Shown: positions 43,876 through 52,569 of the stretch, piece by piece
Layout of the letters: every line of letters starts with the position of its first letter
Position numbering within the stretch: the stretch's first letter is position 1
DNA from: Cupriavidus respiraculi
GTDB taxonomy: Bacteria; Pseudomonadota; Gammaproteobacteria; Burkholderiales; Burkholderiaceae
Length of the DNA: 64,000 bases
Direction: 5' to 3'
Assembly (NCBI RefSeq): GCF_914271545.1
Contig: NZ_CAJZAH010000001.1
Coordinates: forward strand, 868,001-932,000
Program-made: the position numbers and the translations under genes
The notes under the pieces: model-generated
The model's database searches: none
Told to the model about the DNA's origin: nothing
The model's input: only the letters and a program-made list of their open reading frames with translations

Positions 43876-44889
43876 ATGACCACCACCCTCACCGCCGCGC
43901 CCGCGCGGCAGACGGCCGGCCGCTCGCGTGCGCCGTGGCGCCGGCTCGCGCATGCGGCCGGCATCGTGCTCGGCATGGCCATCGTCAACTTCTTCCTGCT
44001 GCGGCTTGCGCCCGGCGACGCCGCGCAGGTCATCGCCGGCGAGGCCGGCGCGGCGTCGCCGGAATATCTCGCCGCGCTGCGGGCCCAGTTCGGGCTGGAC
44101 CAGCCGCTGTGGGTCCAGCTCGGCAAGTACCTGTGGCATCTGGTCCAGCTCGACCTGGGCTTCTCGTTCCGCCAGGGCATGCCGGTGCTCGATCTGATCG
44201 TGCAGCGCCTGCCCGCCACGTTGCTGCTGATGGGGGCGAGCATCGCCTTCGCGGTGGTGGCCGGCGCCGCGCTGGGCGCACTCGCCGCGTACCGCGCCGG
44301 GCGGCCGCTCGATACCCTCGTGTCCACGCTGGCGCTGCTGTTCTTCGCCACGCCGCTGTTCTGCATCGGCCTGCTGCTGGTGCTGGTGTTCTCGCTGTGG
44401 CTGGACTGGCTTCCCGTGGGCGGCATGTTCACGGTCGAAGCCGACCTTGGCGGATGGCGCCATGCTCTGGACGTGGCGCGCCACCTCGTGCTGCCGGCGC
44501 TGACGCTGGGCCTGTTCTATATGGCCGTGTACGTGCGGCTGATGCGCGCCAGCATGATAGACGTGCGCCGCCAGGACTTCGTGCGGACCGCCGTGGCCAA
44601 GGGCGCACCGCCGCGCCGCGTGCTCGCCGCGCATGTCTTGCGCAATGCGCTGCTGCCGCTGATCACGATGATCGGTGTGCAGGCGAGCTCCGTGATCGGC
44701 GGCGCGGTGCTGGTGGAAACGGTGTTCTCGTGGCCCGGCCTCGGCCGCATGGCCTTCGAGGCCCTCTATCAGCGCGACTACAACCTGCTGCTGGGCATCC
44801 TGTTGTGCAGTTCGGTGGTGGTGATCGCCGTCAACTGGCTGGTCGACCTGGTCTATGCCCGTGTCGACCCACGCATCCGGCTCGCGTGA
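43876..44889 (+). CDS. Dipeptide-type ABC permease, DppB-like
   Basis: The 337-residue membrane protein has six hydrophobic helices and the family features Leu-Arg-Leu-Ala-Pro-Gly-Asp near residue 47 and Arg-Leu-Met-Arg-Ala-Ser-Met-Ile-Asp-Val-Arg-Arg-Gln-Asp-Phe-Val-Arg-Thr-Ala (EAA loop contacting the ATPase). It pairs with the DppC-like gene 39 bp downstream. Confidence 0.9.
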   Translation: MTTTLTAAPARQTAGRSRAPWRRLAHAAGIVLGMAIVNFFLLRLAPGDAAQVIAGEAGAASPEYLAALRAQFGLDQPLWVQLGKYLWHLVQLDLGFSFRQGMPVLDLIVQRLPATLLLMGASIAFAVVAGAALGALAAYRAGRPLDTLVSTLALLFFATPLFCIGLLLVLVFSLWLDWLPVGGMFTVEADLGGWRHALDVARHLVLPALTLGLFYMAVYVRLMRASMIDVRRQDFVRTAVAKGAPPRRVLAAHVLRNALLPLITMIGVQASSVIGGAVLVETVFSWPGLGRMAFEALYQRDYNLLLGILLCSSVVVIAVNWLVDLVYARVDPRIRLA

Positions 44890-44928
44890 TTCGCCGCATC
44901 CCTCCCCTTCACGGCCCGACTCGACACC

Positions 44929-45840
44929 ATGTCCCGAACCCACTCGTCCCCAGCCCCCATTCCCGCGCTCGTTCCGGCGGCGCCGGTCCAGGCACACGCC
45001 AGCGACGGCGCGCTGCGTCGCACTGCCCGGCGCATCGCGGCCTCGCCCAGCGCCGTGGTCGGCGGGGTACTGCTGGCGCTGGTGCTCGCCGCGGCGCTGT
45101 GCGCGGGCTGGCTTTTTCCCGGCGATCCGCTCGACATGGCCACCGAACCGCTGCTGCGGCCGGGACAGGATGCCGCGTACCCGCTGGGCTCCGACATGCT
45201 GGGCCGCGACCTGCTGGCCGGACTGTTCCACGGCGCGCGCGCCTCGCTGCTGATCGCCGGCGTATCCACCGCGATCGCCGTGCTGCTGGGGGTGGCGGGC
45301 GGCCTCGCGGCCGGATTCCATGGCGGCCGCGTCGATCGGGCCATCGACACCGTCACCACCTTCTTCCAGACCATTCCGTCGTTCCTCTTCGCGCTGGCCA
45401 TCGTCGCGGTGGCGCAGCCCTCGCTGTGGAAGATCGCGCTCGCCATCGGCGTGACCTCGTGGCCGGGGCTGGCCCGCCTGGTTCGCGCCGAAGTCATGCG
45501 GCTGCGCCACGGCGACATGGTGCTGGCCAGCGAGGCGCTGGGCGCGAGCGACCTTCGCATCATCCTCAGCGACATCCTGCCCAATACGCTCACGCCCGTG
45601 CTGGTGTCGGCCTCGCTGATGGTGGCCACGGCCATCCTGACCGAATCGAGCCTGGCCTTCCTCGGCCTGGGCGACCCCAACGTCGCGAGCTGGGGAAACA
45701 TGGTCGGCGCCGGCCGCGAGGTGCTGCGCACCGACTGGTATGTGGCCGCATTGCCGGGAGCGGCCATCGTCGTCACGGTGCTCGCGCTCAATCTGCTGGG
45801 CGACGGCCTGGCGGCGGCCTTCGATCCGCGGGGGCGCTGA
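44929..45840 (+). CDS. Dipeptide-type ABC permease, DppC-like
   Basis: The 303-residue membrane protein starts with a 30-residue Pro/Ala-rich leader and then shows six helices. It carries the DppC motifs His/Leu-Gly-Ser-Asp-Met-Leu-Gly-Arg-Asp-Leu and Leu-Ala-Phe-Leu-Gly-Leu-Gly-Asp-Pro near the end. The EAA loop contains Ala-Ser-Glu-Ala-Leu-Gly-Ala-Ser-Asp. It forms the channel with the previous gene. Confidence 0.9.
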   Translation: MSRTHSSPAPIPALVPAAPVQAHASDGALRRTARRIAASPSAVVGGVLLALVLAAALCAGWLFPGDPLDMATEPLLRPGQDAAYPLGSDMLGRDLLAGLFHGARASLLIAGVSTAIAVLLGVAGGLAAGFHGGRVDRAIDTVTTFFQTIPSFLFALAIVAVAQPSLWKIALAIGVTSWPGLARLVRAEVMRLRHGDMVLASEALGASDLRIILSDILPNTLTPVLVSASLMVATAILTESSLAFLGLGDPNVASWGNMVGAGREVLRTDWYVAALPGAAIVVTVLALNLLGDGLAAAFDPRGR

Positions 45841-45899
45841 CCGTCCGGTCTCGCCCACGCGGGCATCTTTCCTTCCCAACGCTTTCCAGGAGTCCTTCC

Positions 45900-46451
45900 A
45901 TGGCCCGTGTCGCCGACATCCATCCCACGTCCCTGCCCGCCCCGGCGCGCGCGGTGTTCGAACGAGTCGAGCAGGAGTACGGCGCCTTCGGCAACATGCT
46001 GCGCGTACTGGCGCACCGGCCGCCCGCGGTCGAGCATCTGTTCGGCCTGCTGCTCGACTTCGCGCGCGACGGCCTCATTTCCCGCCGCCATCTGGAGGTG
46101 GTGCTCGTCACGGCGTCCCGCCTCAATGCCTGCCACTACTGCATCCAGCACCATGAGCCGCGGCTCGAAGCGCTGGGCGTCACGGCCGAGGCGATCGAAC
46201 GCATCCTGGAGCCCGAGGTGCCGGGATTCGACGCCACCGATCTGCTGGTGCGCGACTACACCGTGCAGGTCACCACCCAGCGGGTCACCGACACGCTCGT
46301 CGACGCCCTGAGGGCGCGCTTCTCCGAGGCCCAGATCGTCGAACTGACGCTGCGTGCCGCGCTGTGCGCGTTCTTCGCCCGCTTCAACGAAGCGCTCGAG
46401 ATCCAGGTCGAGCCGGAACTGCTGGCCGCCGAAGTCCACGGCGCCCACTGA
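45900..46451 (+). CDS. AhpD/carboxymuconolactone decarboxylase-like protein
   Basis: The 183-residue protein has the all-helical AhpD/CMD fold with the redox motif Ala-Cys-His-Tyr-Cys-Ile-Gln-His-His near residue 76 (Cys-x-x-Cys-x-x-x-His). It therefore may reduce peroxides or handle a thiol or sulfenate intermediate in the cytosol. It lies inside the ABC transporter operon between the second permease and the ATPase gene, with a good AGGAG site. Its coupling to this transporter is typical of sulfur-related cassettes but not explained. Confidence 0.82.
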   Translation: MARVADIHPTSLPAPARAVFERVEQEYGAFGNMLRVLAHRPPAVEHLFGLLLDFARDGLISRRHLEVVLVTASRLNACHYCIQHHEPRLEALGVTAEAIERILEPEVPGFDATDLLVRDYTVQVTTQRVTDTLVDALRARFSEAQIVELTLRAALCAFFARFNEALEIQVEPELLAAEVHGAH

Positions 46452-46475
46452 GCCCGCATTCATCCAGGGATCGCC

Positions 46476-48161
46476 ATGTCACCACTGCTTTCGCTGCGGG
46501 ACCTCACCATCCGCTATCCGGGCCCGCCATCGCAGCGGGCCGCCGTGTCGGGCCTGAATCTGGACGTGTCGGCCGGCGAAACCGTCGCGCTGGTCGGCGA
46601 ATCCGGCTGCGGCAAATCCACCACCGCGCTGTCGTTGCTGCGGCTGTTGCCGCCCGCGGCGCAGGTAGGCGGACGCATCCTGCTTGACGGGCGCGACCTG
46701 GCCAGCCTGGACGAGCCCGCCATGGTCGGGCTGCGCGGCAACACCGTCTCGATGATCTTCCAGGAGCCCATGACGTCGCTGAATCCGGTGAGCTCGGTGG
46801 GCGCGCAGCTGGTGGAGGCGTTGCGGCTGCATCTGCCGCTGTCGCCGGCGGCCGCGCGCGCACGGGCCGTCGAACTGCTGGAACAGGTGCGCCTGCCCGA
46901 GCCGCAACGGCGCTTCCATGCCTATCCGCACCAGCTGTCGGGAGGCCAGCGCCAGCGCGTGATGATCGCCATGGCGATCGCCTGCTCGCCGCGCCTGCTG
47001 GTGGCGGACGAACCGACCACGGCGCTCGATGTCACGGTGCAGGCCCAGATCCTGGAACTGCTGGACACCCTGCGGCGCGAGCTGTCGATGGCCATGCTGC
47101 TGATCACCCACGACCTGGGCGTCGTCGCGCAATGGGCCGACCGCGTGGCCGTCATGCACGACGGCATCAAGGTGGAGGAGAACACGACGCAGGCGCTGTT
47201 CGAAGCGCCTTCGCATCCCTATACCCGCGGCCTGCTCGGCGCCTCGCTCAGTTTCTCGCAGGACGCGCACTACCGGCACGCGCGCCTGCCCGAGATCCGG
47301 GTCGAGCGCCAGGGCGATGGCGCGGCCGTGGCATTCCGGCTGGAGCGGCCGCCCGTCCACCAACAAGCCCGCGCGCGCGTCGCGGACCAGGCCCCGCTGC
47401 TGCGGGTCGAAAACCTGCATGTGCGCCACACGACGGCGTCCAGCGACGTGCACGCGGTGCGCGGCGTGTCATTCGCCATCGGCGAGGGCGAAACGGTGGG
47501 GCTCGTCGGGGAATCGGGCTGCGGCAAATCGACCCTTGCCAAGGCGATCCTGCGGCTGACGCAGGCCGAGTCCGGCGCGATCCGCTTCGACGGCGTCGAT
47601 CTGGTGCCGCTGGACCGCAATGCCATGCGGCCGCTGCGTGGAGCGATGCAGCTGGTGTTCCAGGACCCATACGGCTCCCTGAACCCGCGCCGCACGGTGG
47701 CGGAACTGCTGGACGGCGCGCTGCGCATCCATGGCGTCGCGGATCGCCGCGAACGGGCCCGCCGTGCGACCGCGATGCTGGATCGCGTCGGCCTGCCCGC
47801 CACGGCGCTGCGCCGCCATCCGCACGAGTTCTCCGGTGGCCAGCGGCAGCGCATCGGGATCGCGCGGGCCCTCGTGCTCAAGCCCAGGCTGCTGATCTGC
47901 GACGAGCCCGTCTCGGCGCTCGATGTCTCCGTGCAGGCCCAGGTACTGAACCTGCTGGCGGACCTGCAGGGGGAGTTCGGACTGTCCTACCTGTTTATCT
48001 CCCACGACCTTGGCGTGGTGCGCTATATCGCCGACCGCGTGCTGGTGATGCAGCACGGCCAGCTGGTCGAAGCGGGCGAGCAGCGGCAGATCTGGGAGCG
48101 GCCGGCCCATCCTTATACGCGCGCGCTGCTCGACGCGGTGCCGCGGCCCCGCTTCCACTGA
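46476..48161 (+). CDS. Dipeptide-type ABC transporter ATPase (DppD-DppF fusion, GsiA-like)
   Basis: The 561-residue protein joins two oligopeptide-type ABC domains. Each has Walker A Gly-Glu-Ser-Gly-Cys-Gly-Lys-Ser-Thr, a signature (Leu/Phe)-Ser-Gly-Gly-Gln-Arg-Gln-Arg and the C-terminal His-Pro-Tyr-Thr-Arg motif. Domain 1 covers about 1-265 and domain 2 about 300-555. GsiA, the glutathione importer ATPase, has this same fused layout, which fits a sulfur-containing substrate. Confidence 0.9.
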   Translation: MSPLLSLRDLTIRYPGPPSQRAAVSGLNLDVSAGETVALVGESGCGKSTTALSLLRLLPPAAQVGGRILLDGRDLASLDEPAMVGLRGNTVSMIFQEPMTSLNPVSSVGAQLVEALRLHLPLSPAAARARAVELLEQVRLPEPQRRFHAYPHQLSGGQRQRVMIAMAIACSPRLLVADEPTTALDVTVQAQILELLDTLRRELSMAMLLITHDLGVVAQWADRVAVMHDGIKVEENTTQALFEAPSHPYTRGLLGASLSFSQDAHYRHARLPEIRVERQGDGAAVAFRLERPPVHQQARARVADQAPLLRVENLHVRHTTASSDVHAVRGVSFAIGEGETVGLVGESGCGKSTLAKAILRLTQAESGAIRFDGVDLVPLDRNAMRPLRGAMQLVFQDPYGSLNPRRTVAELLDGALRIHGVADRRERARRATAMLDRVGLPATALRRHPHEFSGGQRQRIGIARALVLKPRLLICDEPVSALDVSVQAQVLNLLADLQGEFGLSYLFISHDLGVVRYIADRVLVMQHGQLVEAGEQRQIWERPAHPYTRALLDAVPRPRFH

Positions 48162-48178
48162 GCCCCCGGGGCTCCGTT

Positions 48179-48307
48179 TCAGTGGCGGCGGAGCCAGGGC
48201 AGCCAGCGCCGCCAACGCCCCGGCACGCCCGCCAGGCCGCGCGCCTTGCGGGCGAGCAGCCTGGCCGCGAGGTCTAGCGCGGCCTGCTCCAGAGGATTCG
48301 TATGCAT
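48179..48307 (-). CDS. Small basic protein downstream of ssuD
   Basis: A 42-residue reading frame begins ten bases after the ssuD stop with AGGGG five bases before its ATG. It has an amphipathic Leu/Ala helix (residues 5-25) and a Trp/Arg-rich end (Arg-Trp-Arg-Arg-Trp-Leu-Pro-Trp-Leu-Arg-Arg). The composition is not random and the ribosome site is good, but no family is recognised. Confidence 0.4.
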   Translation of the reverse strand: MHTNPLEQAALDLAARLLARKARGLAGVPGRWRRWLPWLRRH

Positions 48308-48317
48308 GCGGCCCCTG

Positions 48318-49481
48318 TCAGCTTTGCGAGGCACGCGGCACGATGCCGGTGGCCATCACTTCGCCGAACGGGCCCGACAGCACCTGCCCCGGCAGCTTGT
48401 CGCGCACCGCGCGCGGCAGCAGCGGAAACACCAGCTCCGCAAAGCGGTACGCCTCTTCCAGATGCGGGTAGCCTGACAGCACGAACGTATCGATGCCCAA
48501 TTCGGCGTACTCGCGCATGCGCTCGGCCACGGTGTGCGGATCGCCCACCAGCGCGGTGCCCGCGCCACCGCGCACCAGGCCCACGCCGGCCCACAGGTTC
48601 GGACTGACCTCCAGCGCCTCGCGTGTGCGCTTGCTGCCGCCGGCATGCAGCGCCGCCATCCGGCGCTGGCCCTCGGAATCCATCTTGGCGAACACGGCCT
48701 GCGCACGCGACACGGTCTCGTCGTCGAGCCGGCTGATCAGCGATTCGGCGGCCGCCCATGCTTCGGCGTCCGTCTCGCGCACGATCACATGCAGGCGGAT
48801 GCCGAAGGTCACGGTGCGCCCGTGGCGGGCCGCTTCGGCGCGCACGTCCGCGAGCTTCTTCGCCACATCGGCGGGCGGCTCGCCCCAGGTCAGGTACGTG
48901 TCGACCTGCTCGCCGGCGAGCTTGTGCGCGGCCTCGGACGATCCGCCGAAGTAGACCGGCGGATAGGGCCGCTGGATCGGGGGATACAGCACGCGCGCGC
49001 TTTTGACCGACAGGTGCCCGCCGGTGAAGCTCACCTCGCCGCTGTCGTGGCTTGCCGCCAGCACGTCGCGCCAGATGCGGATGAATTCGGCCGAAGCTTC
49101 ATAGCGCGCGGCATGGTCGAGGAACACGCCGTCCCCCTCGAGCTCCGCCACGTCGCCGCCGGTCACCAGATTGACCAGCAGCCGGCCGCCGGAGATCCGG
49201 TCAAAGGTGGCCGCCATGCGCGCGGCCAGCGTCGGTGTCATCAGTCCCGGGCGCACCGCGACCAGGAATTTCAGCCGGCGCGTGACGGCCGCCAGGCCCG
49301 AGGCAGCGACCCACGGGTCTTCGCACGAGCGTCCGGTCGGAATCAGCACGCCCTCGTAGCCGAGCGTGTCGGCGGCGACGGCGATCTGCTTCAGGTAGTC
49401 GAAGCTGACCTCGCGCGCGCCCTCCGAGGTGCCTAGGTAGCGGCTGTCCCCATGGGTGGGAATGAACCAGAAGACCTGCAT
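48318..49481 (-). CDS. ssuD: FMNH2-dependent alkanesulfonate monooxygenase
   Basis: The 387-residue flavin-dependent enzyme cleaves the C-S bond of alkanesulfonates to release sulfite. It matches SsuD (381 residues) in the N-terminal [16 protein letters not shown] motif, Ala-Val-Arg-Pro-Gly, Asn-Leu-Val-Thr-Gly-Gly-Asp and [12 protein letters not shown]. It needs reduced FMN, which the MsuE-like reductase at 53715-54281 could supply. It diverges from the SsuA-like receptor gene, and a motif copy lies 103 bp upstream. Confidence 0.93.
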   Translation of the reverse strand: MQVFWFIPTHGDSRYLGTSEGAREVSFDYLKQIAVAADTLGYEGVLIPTGRSCEDPWVAASGLAAVTRRLKFLVAVRPGLMTPTLAARMAATFDRISGGRLLVNLVTGGDVAELEGDGVFLDHAARYEASAEFIRIWRDVLAASHDSGEVSFTGGHLSVKSARVLYPPIQRPYPPVYFGGSSEAAHKLAGEQVDTYLTWGEPPADVAKKLADVRAEAARHGRTVTFGIRLHVIVRETDAEAWAAAESLISRLDDETVSRAQAVFAKMDSEGQRRMAALHAGGSKRTREALEVSPNLWAGVGLVRGGAGTALVGDPHTVAERMREYAELGIDTFVLSGYPHLEEAYRFAELVFPLLPRAVRDKLPGQVLSGPFGEVMATGIVPRASQS

Positions 49482-49583
49482 ATGTGCCCTTGTGGTGAGG
49501 TGTTGCATGTGTCGATGCCGCGTTGCGCGCGATGCGGCGCGCGGCGTTGGCAGTCGAGAGTAGCGAGCCGGGGCGGCCACGGG

Positions 49584-49598
49584 AACGAAGGGTTTCGC
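49584..49598 (-). promoter_or_regulatory. Sulfur-regulon motif copy 3 (ssuD)
   Basis: Read on the minus strand, GCGAAA-CCC-TTCGTT lies 103 bp before ssuD, a perfect core. It is part of a 33-bp element (49582-49614) that matches the inverted element at 49664-49696 in 26 of 33 bases. Confidence 0.7.
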
Positions 49599-49679
49599 CC
49601 ATCCATGTGTGCTCCGCGCATAAGCGGCGCGATCCCGTCGACGCCTCGCGTTCGCCGCGCGCCGAACACATATGGGTCT

Positions 49680-49694
49680 GCGAAATCGTTCGTT
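49680..49694 (+). promoter_or_regulatory. Sulfur-regulon motif copy 4 (SsuA-like receptor)
   Basis: The plus strand reads GCGAAA-TCG-TTCGTT, a perfect core, 106 bp before the receptor start at 49800. The 318-bp divergent region holds no gene; its main structure is the pair of facing copies 3 and 4. Confidence 0.7.
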
Positions 49695-49799
49695 CCGGCC
49701 GGCGCGAGCCGGGCGATACAGTGGCCGCAGAGCCACGCCATCCGGCGATACCAACGGCAGGCCGCACCCCGGATCTGCCTCCACCGTTCAGGAATCTCC

Positions 49800-50894
49800 A
49801 TGCACGCCACCGACCCTTCCCTGCGCGCCCGCCGCGGGGCACTGAAACGCCTCGGATCCCTCGCGCTGCTCGGCGGCAGCGGCCTGGCCCTCGCCGGGTG
49901 CTCGCGCGACAAGTCGGCCCCGTCATCGGCGGCCGCCGGCAAGGCGCCCTCGGTGGTGAAGAAGACGGGGGACAAGGTCGAGTTCAAGTATCCGGACAAC
50001 CCCACCTTCGACCTGGTCTATCTCGCCGAGCAGCTGGGCTACTTCGAGGGCACCACCACGCGACCGAAGTACGTCGGCAAGGTGGCCGCGCCGCAGATCA
50101 TTCCGCTGACCGGCACGGGCGAGATCGACTTCGGCTCCCGCATGGTGCCGCTGGTGATTTCCGCGGTGGCGAGCGGCGCCGACATCAAGGTCGTGGCGGC
50201 GGGCAACCGCACGCTTCAGGACGCGCCGCACATGAAGTATTTCGTGCGCAAGGCCTCCGGCATCCGCGCGCCCAAGGACCTCGAAGGCAAGACCGTGGGC
50301 ATCAACAGCTTCGGCGCCTGCGCGGAGTTCGTCACCAAGACCTACCTGCGCCAGCAGGGCGTCAACGTGGACAAGATCCAGTTCGTCGTCATTCCCGACG
50401 ACCAGGCGGAGCAGACGCTGGTGACCGGCAACACCGACATGGCCATCATCCACGCGCCCTTCTCCGGCCGGGCCGACCATGCCGACAAGCTGGTGCGGCT
50501 GTGGAGCGACTTCGACCTCGACGGCGGGCTGGGCGGCATGCAGCCGTACAGCGCGCACGGCCGCTTCATCCGCGAGCATCCCGAAGCCGTGCGCGACGTC
50601 GTCACCGCGCTGGCCAAAGCCGCGAACTGGGTCAATGCGAATCCCGAAGACGCGCGCAAGCTCGTCTCCGACCGCATCAAGCTGCAGCTCGACTACGTGG
50701 ACCGCTATGCCTACGTGGAGAATCTCGTGGTCACCGAACCGCCGATCCAGTACTACATCGACGTGCTGGAGAACGAGGGCAAGCTGGCCAAGGGGAAGGT
50801 CAACGTGCGCGACATCTACACCAACGAGTTCAACCCGTTCGCCGGCGCCAAGGCCACCGGGGCCGTGGCGCCAGGCCGGAGCGGCGCGGCATGA
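49800..50894 (+). CDS. SsuA/NrtA-type ABC receptor lipoprotein
   Basis: The 364-residue protein is a lipoprotein (Leu-Ala-Leu-Ala-Gly-Cys near residue 33) of the sulfonate/nitrate/taurine receptor class. It carries Leu-Ala-Glu-Gln-Leu-Gly-Tyr-Phe-Glu-Gly, Asp-Leu-Glu-Gly-Lys-Thr-Val-Gly-Ile-Asn and Gln-Ala-Glu-Gln-Thr-Leu segments. It probably binds an aliphatic sulfonate or related organosulfur anion. A twin-Arg like Arg-Arg precedes the hydrophobic core. It overlaps the ATPase gene by ATGA. Confidence 0.85.
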   Translation: MHATDPSLRARRGALKRLGSLALLGGSGLALAGCSRDKSAPSSAAAGKAPSVVKKTGDKVEFKYPDNPTFDLVYLAEQLGYFEGTTTRPKYVGKVAAPQIIPLTGTGEIDFGSRMVPLVISAVASGADIKVVAAGNRTLQDAPHMKYFVRKASGIRAPKDLEGKTVGINSFGACAEFVTKTYLRQQGVNVDKIQFVVIPDDQAEQTLVTGNTDMAIIHAPFSGRADHADKLVRLWSDFDLDGGLGGMQPYSAHGRFIREHPEAVRDVVTALAKAANWVNANPEDARKLVSDRIKLQLDYVDRYAYVENLVVTEPPIQYYIDVLENEGKLAKGKVNVRDIYTNEFNPFAGAKATGAVAPGRSGAA

Positions 50895-51784
50895 CGAACA
50901 AGATCACCGCACGCAACGTGCGCATGGAGTACAACGTGCGCAACGAACAGGGCCAGCCGGATCGCGTCGAGGTGCTCCGGGAGTTCGACCTGGACATCCG
51001 CGACGGCGAATTCCTGTCGATCCTGGGCCCGTCGGGCTGCGGCAAGTCCACCTTCCTCAGCATCCTTGCCGGCCTCACCGACCGCACCGGCGGCGACATT
51101 GCCATCGGCGGCCGGCCGCTTGCCGGCATCAACCCGGACCAGGGCGTGGTGTTCCAGGGCTACGCGCTGTTTCCGTGGCGCACGGTGCTGGAGAACATCG
51201 CCTTCGGCCTGGAGATCCGCGGCGTACCGCGCGGCGAGCGCAACCGCATTGCCGGCGAATACCTCGAACTGGTCGGGCTGCACGGCTTCGGGCATCGCTA
51301 TCCCCACGAACTGTCGGGGGGCATGAAGCAGCGTGTTGCCATCGCCCGGTCGCTGGCCTACCGGCCCGACGTGCTGCTGATGGACGAACCGTTCGCGGCG
51401 CTCGACGCGCAGACGCGCGAGATCCTGCAGGGCGAGCTGCTGCGCATCTGGGAGCAGTACCGCAAGACCATCGTCTTCATCACGCACAGCCTGGACGAGG
51501 CGATCTTCCTGTCCGACCGCATCGTGGTGATGACGCGCCGGCCCGGCACCGTCAAGCAGATCCTCGACGTGCCGCTGCCGCGCCCGCGTGCGCCGGAGCT
51601 GCGGCATGCCGACGCCTTTATCAAGCTGCGCCAGCAGGCGTGGGACATCCTGAAGGACGAAGTGCAACTGACCCAACCCGCCGCGGCGCCACGCCCGTTC
51701 GGCGCCACGGCCAATCCGGGCGAACGCGCGCCCGCCGAACCCGCCGCGCCGGCCGGCACCCACGCGCAAGGAGCGGCACTGTGA
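50891..51784 (+). CDS. SsuB/TauB-type ABC ATPase
   Basis: The 297-residue ATPase has Walker A Gly-Pro-Ser-Gly-Cys-Gly-Lys-Ser-Thr (about 47-55), signature Leu-Ser-Gly-Gly-Met-Lys-Gln-Arg-Val, Walker B Leu-Leu-Met-Asp-Glu-Pro-Phe and the switch His in Ile-Thr-His-Ser. An Ala/Pro-rich tail of 35 residues follows the domain. It drives the sulfonate-type importer with the genes on both sides. Confidence 0.9.
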   Translation: MTNKITARNVRMEYNVRNEQGQPDRVEVLREFDLDIRDGEFLSILGPSGCGKSTFLSILAGLTDRTGGDIAIGGRPLAGINPDQGVVFQGYALFPWRTVLENIAFGLEIRGVPRGERNRIAGEYLELVGLHGFGHRYPHELSGGMKQRVAIARSLAYRPDVLLMDEPFAALDAQTREILQGELLRIWEQYRKTIVFITHSLDEAIFLSDRIVVMTRRPGTVKQILDVPLPRPRAPELRHADAFIKLRQQAWDILKDEVQLTQPAAAPRPFGATANPGERAPAEPAAPAGTHAQGAAL

Positions 51785-52569
51785 GCGCCACCACTACCGT
51801 CATCCGCCACGGGGACCGCACGCTCGGCCTGATCGGCATCGCGGCATTCCTGCTGCTGTGGGAGCTGGTGCCGCGGCTTGGCATCGTCAGCCAGGCCTAC
51901 CTGAGCCCGCCGTCGCAGATCCTGCCTACGCTGTGGGAGCTGATTACCAGCGGCACGCTACTCAAGCATGTCGTCGCCAGCCTGCAGCGCTCGCTGTGGG
52001 GCCTGTTCGCCGCCATCGGCTTCGGCGTTGTGCTGGGGCTGCTCATGGGCTGGTTCAGCCGATTCGAGGCCGTCGTCGATCCCATTCTCCAGTTGTTCCG
52101 GCAAACCTCGGCCTTCGCGCTGTTCCCGGTGTTCGTGCTGTTCTTCGGCATCGGGGAGCTGTCCAAGGTGGCCATCATCTTCTGGGCGTCGTTCTGGCCG
52201 GTGCTGTTGAGCACGATCGGCGGCGTCAAGCAGGTGGACCGGCTGCTGATCGACTCCGCGCGATCGATGGGCGCGTCGCGTCCCTTCGTGTTCCGCAAGG
52301 TCGTGCTGCCGGCGGCGCTGCCGTCGATCTTCACCGGCGTGCGGCTGGCGGGTACCTATTGCATTACCGCGCTGGTGGCCGCGGAGATGATCGGCGCGCA
52401 TGCCGGGCTGGGATTCCTGACGCTGAACTCGCAGGAGGTGTTCCAGATCCCCACCATGTACGCCGGCATCCTGCTGCTCGCGCTGCTGGGCCTGCTGCTC
52501 AACTACGTGCTCGCCGCGGTCGAGCATCGGCTCACGCGCTGGCGCAAGGGCCTGACCCTCAATGGCTGA
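51781..52569 (+). CDS. SsuC/TauC-type ABC permease
   Basis: The 262-residue membrane protein has six helices and the EAA-loop sequence Ser-Ala-Arg-Ser-Met-Gly-Ala-Ser-Arg-Pro-Phe-Val-Phe-Arg-Lys-Val-Val-Leu-Pro. It starts with GTG that overlaps the ATPase stop (GTGA). It is the channel of the sulfonate-type importer. Confidence 0.9.
   Translation: MSATTTVIRHGDRTLGLIGIAAFLLLWELVPRLGIVSQAYLSPPSQILPTLWELITSGTLLKHVVASLQRSLWGLFAAIGFGVVLGLLMGWFSRFEAVVDPILQLFRQTSAFALFPVFVLFFGIGELSKVAIIFWASFWPVLLSTIGGVKQVDRLLIDSARSMGASRPFVFRKVVLPAALPSIFTGVRLAGTYCITALVAAEMIGAHAGLGFLTLNSQEVFQIPTMYAGILLLALLGLLLNYVLAAVEHRLTRWRKGLTLNG

Noticed and set aside
43543-45879. Open frame of 778 codons on the minus strand opposite the dipeptide-type permease genes
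   Set aside because: Composition (Arg/Gln/His/Gly-rich) is typical of antisense frames at this GC; the plus strand holds well-defined transporter genes.
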